Origin: JANNGC01 sp043758205
GTDB lineage: Bacteria > Verrucomicrobiota > Verrucomicrobiia > Limisphaerales > SIBH01
Assembly: GCA_043758205.1 (NCBI GenBank)
Contig: JAYVNY010000218.1
Location: 1-17,573 of the forward strand
Direction of reading: 5' to 3'
Length of the DNA stretch: 17,573 bases
The notes under the pieces were generated by a model. The model had not been told where the DNA came from, ran no database searches, and saw only the letters and a list, made by a program, of their open reading frames with translations. Of this stretch, positions 1-6,775 are shown one piece after another; position 1 is the stretch's first letter, and the number at the start of each line of letters is the position of its first letter. The position numbers were made by a program, and so were the translations under genes.

Positions 1-98
1 AAACTGGTCGGGTGCGTCATGCCTTGAGTTTAAGAAACCACGCCCAACTCGTCTCCCACATAAATTAAAACCGGAAGATTAAATCAGCGTTTCCTTAG

Positions 99-123
99 AA
101 ATACGCGGACTCGGCGGTCCGCG
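99..123 (-). terminator. Possible intrinsic terminator after fabF
   Basis: Just past the fabF stop on the minus strand, a 7-bp GC-rich stem (104-110 pairing with 117-123, loop of six) is followed by a short T-rich run (TATTTCT). The stem is perfect but the T tract is broken, so termination is plausible rather than certain. Confidence 0.4.
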
Positions 124-129
124 CTCCGT

Positions 130-1386
130 TCAGTCCACGAACTTCTTCGCGATGGCGCAGGCATTATGCCCGCCGAAGCCGAAGGAGTTGTTGATGATGG
201 CGTCCACCTTCGCTTCGCGCGCGGTGTGCGGCACGTAGTCGAGGTCGCAGAGCGGATCGGGATTGTCGAGATTGATGGTTGGGGGCAGCACTTGATGCTG
301 GAGCACCTTCACGCAGATGGCCATTTCCACCGCGCCCGCCGCGCCGAGCATGTGGCCGGTTGCGCCCTTTGTGGAACTGACCGCGAGCTTCTTCGCGTGG
401 TCGCCGAAGACGGTCTTGATGGCCTGCGTCTCGCACACGTCGCCCTGCGGGGTCGAGGTGCCGTGCGCGTTCACGTAATGGATGTCCGTGGTGTTCAGGC
501 GCGCGTTCTTGAGCGCCATCTGCATGCAGCGCGCGGCGCCTTCGCCTCCGGGCGCGGGCGCGGTCATGTGGTTCGCGTCGGCGGTGTTGCCGTAGCCGAC
601 GAGTTCGCAGTAGATGCGCGCGCCGCGGGCCTTGGCGTGTTCCAATTCCTCCAGCACGAGCACGCCCGCGCCTTCGCCCATGACGAATCCGTCGCGGTCT
701 TTGTCGAAGGGGCGGGAAGAGCGTTTCGGATCATCGTTGCGCGTGCTCATGGCGCGCATGGCGCAGAAGCCGCCGATGCCGATGGGGACAATCGTCGCCT
801 CGGTGCCGCCGGCAAACATCACCTTCGCGTCGCCCATCTTGATCGTGCGCCACGCCTCGCCGATGGCGTGGGTCGCGGTTGCGCAGGCGGAACAGGTGGC
901 GACGTTCGGGCCGCGCAATTTGTAATACATCGAGAACAGTCCCGAGGACATGTTCAGGATGAGCATGGGAATCATGAACGGCGAGAGCCGTCCCGGTCCG
1001 CGCTCCATCAAAACCGTGTGTTGGTCTTCCACCGTCTTGAGACCACCGATGCCCGAGCCGAGGAACACGCCCACTTCGTCGCGGTTCACCTGGTCGAGAT
1101 CGAGGCCGGAGTCTTTGAGCGCGTCGTAGCCCGCCGCCACGCCGAACTGCGCGTAACGATCCGTGCGGCGCATTTCCTTCGGCGAAGGGAACGCCGCCGC
1201 GCCGTCGAAGTTCTTCACTTCCGCCGCGATCTGGGTGTCGAATTTCTCGGGATCAAACTGGGTGATGCGGTCAATGCCGCACTGGCCCGCGAGCAGATTC
1301 TGCCACAGCTCGTCCATGCGCCCGAGGGGCGAGACGACGCCGAGACCGGTGATGACGACTCTGCGTTCTGAATAGTTCGCGGACAT
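130..1386 (-). CDS. fabF: Beta-ketoacyl-ACP synthase II (FabF)
   Basis: Condensing enzyme of type II fatty-acid synthesis; it elongates acyl-ACP with malonyl-ACP in the cytoplasm. The 418-residue product has the normal family length. Visible thiolase-fold motifs are catalytic Cys168 (in SACATATHAIGEA), His308 (NAHGTSTPQGD), Lys340 and His345 (STKGATGHMLGAAGAVE), and the glycine-rich C-terminal NNSFGFGGHN at 399-408. The ATG at 1386 was chosen because homology begins at RRVVITGLG; a longer reading frame to 1434 would need a TTG start and runs through a hairpin. No clear Shine-Dalgarno sequence precedes the ATG. It lies 58 bp downstream of acpP on the same strand, the common acpP-fabF order, so the two are probably co-transcribed with partial termination between them. 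FabF is favoured over FabB by motif and context. Confidence 0.96.
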   Translation of the reverse strand: MSANYSERRVVITGLGVVSPLGRMDELWQNLLAGQCGIDRITQFDPEKFDTQIAAEVKNFDGAAAFPSPKEMRRTDRYAQFGVAAGYDALKDSGLDLDQVNRDEVGVFLGSGIGGLKTVEDQHTVLMERGPGRLSPFMIPMLILNMSSGLFSMYYKLRGPNVATCSACATATHAIGEAWRTIKMGDAKVMFAGGTEATIVPIGIGGFCAMRAMSTRNDDPKRSSRPFDKDRDGFVMGEGAGVLVLEELEHAKARGARIYCELVGYGNTADANHMTAPAPGGEGAARCMQMALKNARLNTTDIHYVNAHGTSTPQGDVCETQAIKTVFGDHAKKLAVSSTKGATGHMLGAAGAVEMAICVKVLQHQVLPPTINLDNPDPLCDLDYVPHTAREAKVDAIINNSFGFGGHNACAIAKKFVD

Positions 1387-1393
1387 AGAAAGC

Positions 1394-1429
1394 AAAAGGG
1401 GCAGCCCCGCGTTTGGACGAAGCTGCCCC
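1394..1429 (-). terminator. Terminator-like hairpin between acpP and fabF
   Basis: On the minus strand an 8-bp GC-only-plus-one stem (GGGGCAGC, pairing 1422-1429 with 1398-1405, loop of 16) is followed at once by TTTTGCTTTC and then, after one more base, the fabF ATG. This is intrinsic-terminator architecture inside an operon, so it may lower fabF expression relative to acpP. The loop is long and the function is inferred. Confidence 0.5.
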
Positions 1430-1444
1430 GGCAAAGCCTGCGGA

Positions 1445-1687
1445 TTACTTCTGGCTCTCTTCGACGAATTTGATCACGTCGCCGACGGTCTGCAGCTTCT
1501 CGGCTTCCTCGTCGGGGATTTCGTTGCCGAACTCCTCTTCCAGCGCCATGACCAGCTCGACCGTGTCGAGCGAGTCCGCGCCCAGATCCTCGATGAACTT
1601 GGCGTCGGGCGTCACTTGATCCGCGTTGACGCCGAGCTGCTCGACGATGATTTCCTTTACTCGCTGTTCGATACTTTTGTCAGACAT
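1445..1687 (-). CDS. acpP: Acyl carrier protein (ACP)
   Basis: Small acidic carrier protein that holds growing acyl chains as phosphopantetheine thioesters. The 80-residue product has the usual length and the canonical DLGADSLDTVELVMALEEEF motif around residues 34-53, with Ser39 as the phosphopantetheine attachment site. The ATG at 1687 is supported by a good ribosome-binding site (GGAG, about six bases upstream) and by homology starting at MSDKSIEQRV. A longer in-frame reading to 1777 crosses the promoter and is rejected. It is the first gene of an acpP-fabF unit on the minus strand and has its own recognisable promoter. Confidence 0.97.
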   Translation of the reverse strand: MSDKSIEQRVKEIIVEQLGVNADQVTPDAKFIEDLGADSLDTVELVMALEEEFGNEIPDEEAEKLQTVGDVIKFVEESQK

Positions 1688-1712
1688 GGGTTTCTCCGTT
1701 AATTGTGCGCGT

Positions 1713-1741
1713 TCTCTAGGCCACGCTATAAATGCCGTCAA
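1713..1741 (-). promoter_or_regulatory. Sigma70-like promoter of acpP
   Basis: On the minus strand TTGACG (-35, 1736-1741) and TAGAGA (-10, 1713-1718) are separated by exactly 17 bp. The predicted transcript would start near 1706, giving a leader of about 19 nt that contains the GGAG ribosome-binding site. The -35 is a strong match and the -10 a weak one. Confidence 0.55.
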
Positions 1742-1800
1742 GCCCCGATTCTGAAAGCGCCGTTGCGAGCCGCGCATCTTTGGTGGAGAGAATTCTTTTT

Positions 1801-1926
1801 GGCGCAGAGACGCAGAGGCGCAGGGGAGAAAATCACAAACAGACGGCCTGGTGTTCGGTCGGGCCGGATTCCGCGCTCGCAGATTTCCCCACTCTTTCCC
1901 TCTCTGCGACTCTGCGTCTCTGCGCT
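1801..1926. repeat. Inverted pair of GCAGAGACGCAGAG-type repeats
   Basis: The left arm (about 1801-1831) carries GCGCAGAGACGCAGAGGCGC; the right arm (about 1893-1926) is its imperfect reverse complement, sharing GCGCAGAGACGCAGAG exactly. About 60 bp lie between the arms. Purine-rich cgcagag-type repeats of this look are common in the gaps of environmental bacterial genomes (from general memory). It fills most of the 366-bp space between the divergent acpP and DUF4912 genes. Apart from the acpP promoter, nothing else was recognised there. Confidence 0.7.
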
Positions 1927-2053
1927 AAATTGTCCTGTCTCACGAACAGCAGAATTTCCCCCGCCTGCGTCCCGAACATTTCCGTTGCGCCGCCCCTTGG
2001 CTTCCCTCCAAGCTCTCGTCCTGTCCGAGAGTGCGTCATCCCAATTCCACGGT

Positions 2054-3526
2054 ATGAAACCTGAAAAGCCCAAAAAGGCCAAAGCCCCAGCCAAGCGTAC
2101 GCTCAAGAGCGTGAAGGAAAAACTGTCCTCCCTCTTCAAGCGCAAGCCCGCCGCCGCCAAGGCCGCACCCACGCCGGAAGAAAAGAAATCCGCGCCACGC
2201 AAGAAGTCCGAAGCCGCCACGCCGCCGCTACCCATGAAGGTGAAATCAACCGTGCGCCCGGCCAAACGCGCCGCTGAACCGCCGAAGATCGCCGAGGTCG
2301 CGCCCGCCAAGCCCGCCAAGCGCGCCGCTGTCGCCGCGAAGAAGATTTCCATCCCGCCCATTCTCCTCGAAGGCGATGAGCCTTCCACCCCGCGACCGAG
2401 CGGTCCCGGCGAACGCTACGTTCTCCCCAGCGGCCCGCCGCCCGCCTCCGAGAGCGAGTCGGTCGAACTCCCCGAGTCCTATGGCACGCAGCGTCTGCTG
2501 CTCGTGGCCCGCGATCCGCACTGGCTTTATGCGCACTGGGATTTCACCAGCGAACAGCTTCGCAAGCACAACGCCGCCTCGCGCGACAAGCACCTCGTCG
2601 TCCGCGTCTATCGCGGCGCGGTCTCCGGCACGCCCGTCGTCGAGCAGCATGTGCATCCCGAGTCGCGCAACTGGTTCCTGCACGTCGGCCAGGGCGGCAC
2701 GAAATACGTGGCGCAACTCGGCTACTTCAACCGCAGCGGCAAATGGGAAACCGTCGCCACCTCCGCCGCCACGCTCACGCCGCCCGATGTTTTGTCCGAC
2801 GACACCAGCGTGCGCTTCGAGACCATTCCCGTGGAAGTGCCGTTCCAGAGACTCCTCGAACTCGTCAAAGGCGCGGTCGCCGAGCACGTCCCGCTCGTCG
2901 AGGTGATTCAACAGTTGCGCGCAGCGGGTTATCCCGAACTGCCGGCGCTCGTCGCCAGCAGCGGCAGCCATGTAGGCGGCGGTGCGCCCGCCGCCGCGAA
3001 TTGGACCCCCGCGCAGGAAGCCGCGCTCGCCAAAATCATCAGCATTGATGAAGTGCGCCGCGTGTGGATGGGTTCGCTCGAAATCACCGAACTACTCCGG
3101 CGCTCGCTCATGCAGGAAATGTCCTCGCAAGCGGCGGCCATGCTCGCGGCCGGCGAACTCGCGGGCGGCGCGGGTGAAGTCGGCGGCCTGTCCAGCGTGT
3201 CGAGTCCGTTCGGCGGCGAAGGCCGGCGCAAGGGCTTCTGGTTCAACGTCAACGCCGAGCTGATCATCTACGGCGCGACCGAGCCGGACGCGGCGGTGAC
3301 CATCGGCGGGCGCAAAATCAAACTGCGGCGCGACGGCACGTTCAGCTTCCGCTTCGCGCTGCCGGATGGGAATTACGATCTGCCCGTGCAGGCCACCTCC
3401 GCCGATCAGAGCGATTCCCGCCGCGCCGAACTCAAGTTCACCCGCGCCACGCAGTATCGCGGTGAGGTCGGCGCGCATCCGCAGGACAAGGCGCTGAAGG
3501 CGCCGAGGGTGGAGAATTTGGGGTAG
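2054..3526 (+). CDS. DUF4912 domain protein with basic Lys/Ala/Pro-rich N-terminus
   Basis: 490-residue protein of unknown function. Residues 1-100 are low-complexity and strongly basic, with many KK, AAK and PAK runs, a tail that could bind nucleic acid or acidic polymer. Residues 138-262 match the DUF4912 pattern as remembered: ESYGTQRLLLVARDPHWLYAHWD followed by beta-rich sequence with WFLHVG and YVAQLGYF. Residues 263-370 are mostly helical. Residues 394-465 (FWFNVNAELIIYGATEPDA to RRDGTFSFRFALPDG) look like a small beta-sandwich of the kind seen at the C-terminus of DUF4912 proteins. The ATG at 2054 starts the basic tail; the upstream extension to 1703 runs through the repeat and the acpP promoter and is rejected. 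There is no clear Shine-Dalgarno sequence. No signal peptide or membrane segment is visible. Confidence 0.8.
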   Translation: MKPEKPKKAKAPAKRTLKSVKEKLSSLFKRKPAAAKAAPTPEEKKSAPRKKSEAATPPLPMKVKSTVRPAKRAAEPPKIAEVAPAKPAKRAAVAAKKISIPPILLEGDEPSTPRPSGPGERYVLPSGPPPASESESVELPESYGTQRLLLVARDPHWLYAHWDFTSEQLRKHNAASRDKHLVVRVYRGAVSGTPVVEQHVHPESRNWFLHVGQGGTKYVAQLGYFNRSGKWETVATSAATLTPPDVLSDDTSVRFETIPVEVPFQRLLELVKGAVAEHVPLVEVIQQLRAAGYPELPALVASSGSHVGGGAPAAANWTPAQEAALAKIISIDEVRRVWMGSLEITELLRRSLMQEMSSQAAAMLAAGELAGGAGEVGGLSSVSSPFGGEGRRKGFWFNVNAELIIYGATEPDAAVTIGGRKIKLRRDGTFSFRFALPDGNYDLPVQATSADQSDSRRAELKFTRATQYRGEVGAHPQDKALKAPRVENLG

Positions 3527-3600
3527 AGGAATGTTTGGGGGTTGCAACGGACACTGATTTAAGAATCATTGCCGAACACAAAACCACGAAAGCAAACATT

Positions 3601-4452
3601 ATGGCATCCGTTCCAAAGAAGGTAGCAGAGCGACTCATCGCCGGTCTCAAGCGCTTCCAGCCCATCCTCGCCGCCGCCAAAGCCCGCGACGTTGGCGAGA
3701 CGGACACCGTAACCATCGTCAAGGACATGCTCGCGGACGTCTTTGGGTACGATAAGTATTCCGAACTGACTTCCGAGTTTGCCATTCGGGGTACTTACTG
3801 CGACCTCGCCATCAAGCTCGATGGCAAGCTCTCCACGCTAATCGAAGTCAAGGCCATCGGCATCGAACTGAAGGAGGGCCACGTTAAGCAAGCAGTGGAC
3901 TACGCCGCCAACCAAGGAGTGGATTGGGTGCTTCTCACCAACGGCATTCGGTGGTGTGTGTATCATGTGATTTTTGCCCGCCCCATCGCGCAGGAACTTG
4001 TCGTGGACATTGATTTCATGACGCTCAACCCGAAGTCCGAGAGCGACATTGAAACGCTTTATCTTTGGTGCAAAGAGGGGTGGCAGCGGTCGGCCCTCGG
4101 AGATTTCCACACTCAAAAACAGGCTCTCAGCCGGTTCTTCCTCGGTGCGATGGTGCTCTCCGACCCCGTGCTGGAGGTTGTCCGGCGCGAGCTACGCCGG
4201 GTGTCGCCGGACGTTCGCATAGACATTGAGCAGATTCGCAGCGTTTTGGTGAATGAAGTTGTGAAGCGTGAGGTGATGGAAGGCGACAAGGCCGAGGAAG
4301 CTCGGAAGAAAATTTCCCGTTCAGCCGGCAAATCTTTGCGCACCACCGCCTCCAAAGAAACCAACACCGACTCACCGCAACCAGAAACTCCAACGTCTAC
4401 TGCCGATTCTGAGCCGGCCGATGAGCCTCCAGATGTTCAACCGAAAGTCTGA
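3601..4452 (+). CDS. Solitary HsdR-N-like (type I restriction R-subunit N-terminal) protein
   Basis: 283-residue protein resembling the N-terminal nuclease-fold domain of type I restriction HsdR subunits (HSDR_N families). A PD-(D/E)xK-like core is visible: Asp68 in TYCDLAIKLDGK, Glu82 and Lys84 in LIEVKAIG, and Gln97 in HVKQAVDYAANQGVDWVLLTNG, an arrangement typical of this fold. Residues 186-230 are helical. The last 45 or so residues are Pro/Thr/Ser/Glu-rich and look disordered. No helicase motor, HsdM or HsdS gene lies nearby, so it is not a working type I system as seen here. Such stand-alone proteins are widespread and usually of unknown role. The ATG at 3601 is preferred over an upstream in-frame TTG at 3535. 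It follows the DUF4912 gene by 74 bp on the same strand. Confidence 0.75.
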   Translation: MASVPKKVAERLIAGLKRFQPILAAAKARDVGETDTVTIVKDMLADVFGYDKYSELTSEFAIRGTYCDLAIKLDGKLSTLIEVKAIGIELKEGHVKQAVDYAANQGVDWVLLTNGIRWCVYHVIFARPIAQELVVDIDFMTLNPKSESDIETLYLWCKEGWQRSALGDFHTQKQALSRFFLGAMVLSDPVLEVVRRELRRVSPDVRIDIEQIRSVLVNEVVKREVMEGDKAEEARKKISRSAGKSLRTTASKETNTDSPQPETPTSTADSEPADEPPDVQPKV

Positions 4453-4530
4453 CTTGGGGCGGCAGCGAATATGGTGATCGAGGCGTTTCCTCAACCGTCG
4501 CTCCGCGAAGAAGTTCCCGGCTGATTCGAT

Positions 4531-4550
4531 CCGTGGACTCAAGTCCACGG
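4531..4550. repeat. 20-bp palindrome in the gap after the HsdR-N-like gene
   Basis: A 9-bp perfect stem (4531-4539 with 4542-4550) with a two-base centre. No T tract follows on either strand, so it is not a convincing terminator. It lies in the 405-bp gap before the toxin-antitoxin pair. Confidence 0.6.
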
Positions 4551-4595
4551 CTACCGTCACCTTCTCGCTCCGCGAGAACTCGGTGAGGCGCGCTG

Positions 4596-4793
4596 GCCTC
4601 AGGCCCGAAGGCCCGTCATTCAACAGCCCAGGGCAAAGCCCTGGGTTCCAGTCCGACCAAGGGTCAAGCCCTGAAAGGGCGAACCCACTCCCTCGTTTCG
4701 CCCGCGCGTGGTTTCGCCCTTTCAGGGCTGGGTCAAATCGGGACGTGATCCCAGGGCTTTGCCCTGGGCTGACGAATTGCGCCCCGTTGGGGC
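4596..4793. repeat. Large nested palindromic repeat element (about 200 bp)
   Basis: Mirror-like array of hairpins. From the outside in on the left: a GGCC/GGCC hairpin (4602-4613), an 8-bp hairpin CCCAGGGC/GCCCTGGG with AAA loop (4627-4645), and a 17-bp arm (4667-4683). On the right the same items recur in reverse order and opposite sense: the exact 17-bp complement (4713-4729), the CCCAGGGC hairpin with TTT loop (4750-4768), and a GCCCC/GGGGC hairpin (4781-4793). The element is therefore symmetric as a whole and also self-pairing in pieces. It fills most of the gap and encodes nothing convincing. It resembles dispersed palindromic repeats of Verrucomicrobia and Planctomycetes (from memory). 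Confidence 0.8.
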
Positions 4794-4822
4794 TGGGCCA
4801 CCGCACGGCTCAGCGCACGCGC

Positions 4823-4851
4823 TCGACATTCCGTAGTGGCAACCTTAGTTT
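4823..4851 (+). promoter_or_regulatory. Possible promoter of the toxin-antitoxin pair
   Basis: TCGACA (4823-4828) and TAGTTT (4846-4851) are spaced by 17 bp. The expected start point falls at about 4858, the A of the antitoxin ATG, so the message could be leaderless. There is no Shine-Dalgarno sequence before that ATG. The -10 match is weak. Confidence 0.35.
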
Positions 4852-4857
4852 TTCCGC

Positions 4858-5046
4858 ATGAGCCAGACGCTGCAATATCTCACGGATGAAAAGGGCGACC
4901 GCACGGCCGTGGTTCTCCCCATTGGCCAGTACGAAAAAATTCTCGAAGACTTGAACGACCTCGCCGTGGTGGCCGAGCGCCGCGACGAACCGCTAATCCC
5001 GCACGACCAGTTCATCGCCGACCTGAAGCGTGATGGAAAACTTTAG
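4858..5046 (+). CDS. Type II antitoxin, RelB/Phd-like
   Basis: 62-residue protein whose N-terminal part (LTDEKGDRTAVVLPIGQYEKILEDLNDL, residues 8-35) has the look of a short RelB/Phd-type antitoxin: a beta strand that sets up DNA-binding, then an amphipathic helix. The C-terminal part (residues 40-62) would be the toxin-wrapping segment. Its 3' end overlaps the start of a RelE-family toxin gene by 14 bp, the usual antitoxin-first arrangement. Such antitoxins normally neutralise the toxin by direct binding and repress their own promoter. The assignment rests mainly on gene pairing because the protein is short and divergent. No Shine-Dalgarno sequence is visible. Confidence 0.8.
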   Translation: MSQTLQYLTDEKGDRTAVVLPIGQYEKILEDLNDLAVVAERRDEPLIPHDQFIADLKRDGKL

Positions 5047-5293
5047 CATCCAGTGGCGCAACTCGACCAAGAAAGACCTGCGCAGCCTGCCGAACCACGA
5101 GGTCGCCCGTATTGTCGCCGCCGTCGCCGCGCTCTCGGGTGAACCGCTTCCACATGGACCACAAAAACTCGCCGGCTCAGAACGAACCTACCGCATTCGC
5201 GTGGGGGATTATCGGGTCATCTACGAGGTCTGCACGGAAGTTCGCGTCATCGAGATTCAACGCGTCCGGCACCGCAAGGACGTTTACCGATGA
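5033..5293 (+). CDS. RelE/ParE-family toxin
   Basis: 86-residue protein with the RelE-superfamily pattern: N-terminal helices (STKKDLRSLPNHEVARIVAAVAAL), the conserved GPQKLAGSERTYRIRVGDYRVIYEV core (about residues 42-66), and the basic C-terminal VRHRKDVYR. RelE-type toxins cleave mRNA on the ribosome; the Arg/Lys residues and the Tyr two residues from the end are in positions usual for RelE-type nucleases, so mRNA interferase activity is more likely than gyrase inhibition. The ATG at 5033 was chosen; a GTG directly before it (5030) is also possible. It overlaps the antitoxin gene by 14 bp, so translation is probably coupled. Confidence 0.88.
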   Translation: MENFSIQWRNSTKKDLRSLPNHEVARIVAAVAALSGEPLPHGPQKLAGSERTYRIRVGDYRVIYEVCTEVRVIEIQRVRHRKDVYR

Positions 5294-5386
5294 GGCCAAG
5301 GCTTTGAACTGCCCGAAGTGTTCCAGGGCTGGTGGTCACGGCTCACCGTCAGCCCGGATGGATGACGCCGCAGACTCGGACCGGCG

Positions 5387-6706
5387 CTACACCTCTTCCA
5401 ACGCTTTTCCCGCGTCGCCGAATTTCGGCGGGCGCACGTTCATCTTGTCCATCATCGAGAGGTAAAGCCGGCACATCTGGCGCTCAGGTTTGTCTTTGTA
5501 ATCCAGGATGCGTCCGCCTTGGAGGCGGCCACCGGCCCCGCCGAGCAGCACGACCGGAAGCTGATCATTGTTGTGGTTCCCCGTCATCATGCTCGAGCAA
5601 TACATCAGCATGGTGTTGTCGAGCAGCGTGCGATTGCCTTCCTGGATGGCGTCGAGCTTGCGCGCGATGTAGGCGACTTGTTCGAGGAAGAACTGGTTCA
5701 CCTTGAGCCAGTCCGCCGTGTCGCTGTGCGAGAGCAGATGGTGAATCATGTAGTCCACGCCGAGGTTTGGGAACCGCAGCGAGCTGTGATCGTTGTTCAG
5801 CTTCAGCGTGGTGATGCGTGTAGTGTCGGTCTGGAATCCCAGCACGAGAATATCGCACATCAGCTTCATGTGCTCGGCGATGTCCTGCGGAATGCCGTCG
5901 GCGGGACGCGGGTGCTGGCGCACGGCCATTTGCGCGTCGAGCGTCGGACGCCAGCCCTGCAACTCGCCCTTCTTGCCGGCGTTCTCGATGCGCTGCTCCA
6001 CGTCGCGCACCGAGTCGAGATACTCGTCGAGCTTGCGCTGGTCGTTCGCACTGATGTGCCGGCGCAAGTCCGTGGCGTCAGACAGCACGGCGTCGAGCAC
6101 GCTCTTGTCGCCCTTGCTCACCTCATCCTTGAACAGCCGGTCGAACGCGAGCGCGGGATAAATCTCCAGCGGCGTCGGCGTGGTCGGCGAACTCCACGAA
6201 ATGTGCGAGCTGTAGAGCATCGAGTAATTCTTGTGCACGGACGGATTCGACTTCTCGCAACCCAGCACCAGCGACGGAACTTTCGTCGAGCGTCCGTAAG
6301 TTTGCGCAAGCAACTGATCAATGCTCGTGCCCGAGCGAATCTCGCCGCCGGACGCCAGCGGGGCGCCGGAGAGCAGGTTGCCCGTCTGCGAACTGTGGAT
6401 GTTCCCCTTCGTGGACTCGTCGTTGTAGAGGCCGCGCACGAAGAGCAGCTTCTCGCGGAAATCGGTGAGCGGGGCGAGCACCTTGCCGAGCTCCATTTGT
6501 TTGCCCTCGCCCTTGGCCCACCATTCTTTCGAGTGAAAGCCATTGCCGGAAAACAGCACCGCCAGGCGCACCGGCGCTTCGCTGGCGGGTTTGACTCCGG
6601 CGGGCGGCGTGTCGCCCCAGACGGTGAGGGACTCCATCCACGGCAGCGCCATGGTGACGCCGACTCCGCGAAGAAACGTGCGACGGGAGAATTGGTGCGA
6701 GTTCAT
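5387..6706 (-). CDS. DUF1552 protein with Tat signal
   Basis: 439-residue exported protein of unknown function. The N-terminus (residues 7-24) is a twin-arginine signal: SRRTFLRG followed by VGVTMALPWMESL. The body matches DUF1552 as remembered from Planctomycetes and Verrucomicrobia: LAVLFSGNGFHSKEWW (48-63), LLFVRGLYNDESTKGNIHSSQTGNLLSGA (87-115), PSLVLGCE (144-151), SYSSHISW-like YSSHISWSS (165-173), and TTLKLNNDHSSLRFPNLG (299-316). DUF1552 genes usually sit next to a DUF1592/DUF1588 cytochrome-like partner; none is present here. The ATG at 6706 gives a complete Tat signal and has a weak GAAG upstream. The neighbour upstream is a secreted esterase 69 bp away on the same strand, so the two may be co-transcribed. 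Confidence 0.9.
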   Translation of the reverse strand: MNSHQFSRRTFLRGVGVTMALPWMESLTVWGDTPPAGVKPASEAPVRLAVLFSGNGFHSKEWWAKGEGKQMELGKVLAPLTDFREKLLFVRGLYNDESTKGNIHSSQTGNLLSGAPLASGGEIRSGTSIDQLLAQTYGRSTKVPSLVLGCEKSNPSVHKNYSMLYSSHISWSSPTTPTPLEIYPALAFDRLFKDEVSKGDKSVLDAVLSDATDLRRHISANDQRKLDEYLDSVRDVEQRIENAGKKGELQGWRPTLDAQMAVRQHPRPADGIPQDIAEHMKLMCDILVLGFQTDTTRITTLKLNNDHSSLRFPNLGVDYMIHHLLSHSDTADWLKVNQFFLEQVAYIARKLDAIQEGNRTLLDNTMLMYCSSMMTGNHNNDQLPVVLLGGAGGRLQGGRILDYKDKPERQMCRLYLSMMDKMNVRPPKFGDAGKALEEV

Positions 6707-6775
6707 CGGTCTTCAGTTCAAATGTGTCTCATCTCTGACGCTGGCCGGGTAGAAATCCTTTCAAGATTTTCCGTG

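Noticed and set aside
1..98. A gene or regulatory element at the left edge
   Set aside because: No open frame or clear motif is visible beyond the possible fabF terminator.
166..1371. Long plus-strand open frame of 401 codons over fabF
   Set aside because: It is antisense to a clearly conserved fabF and has an Arg/His/Ala-rich composition typical of GC-rich shadow frames.
3601..4452. A complete type I restriction system
   Set aside because: Only an N-terminal-like domain is present; there are no helicase, HsdM or HsdS genes in the window.
4583..4861. 92-codon frame inside the nested palindrome
   Set aside because: The sequence is explained by the symmetric hairpin array, and the peptide (SPGQSPGFQSDQG) is repeat translation.
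5326..5355. Hairpin between the converging toxin and DUF1552 genes as a terminator
   Set aside because: Only a 6-bp stem with an 18-base loop and no T tract on either strand.
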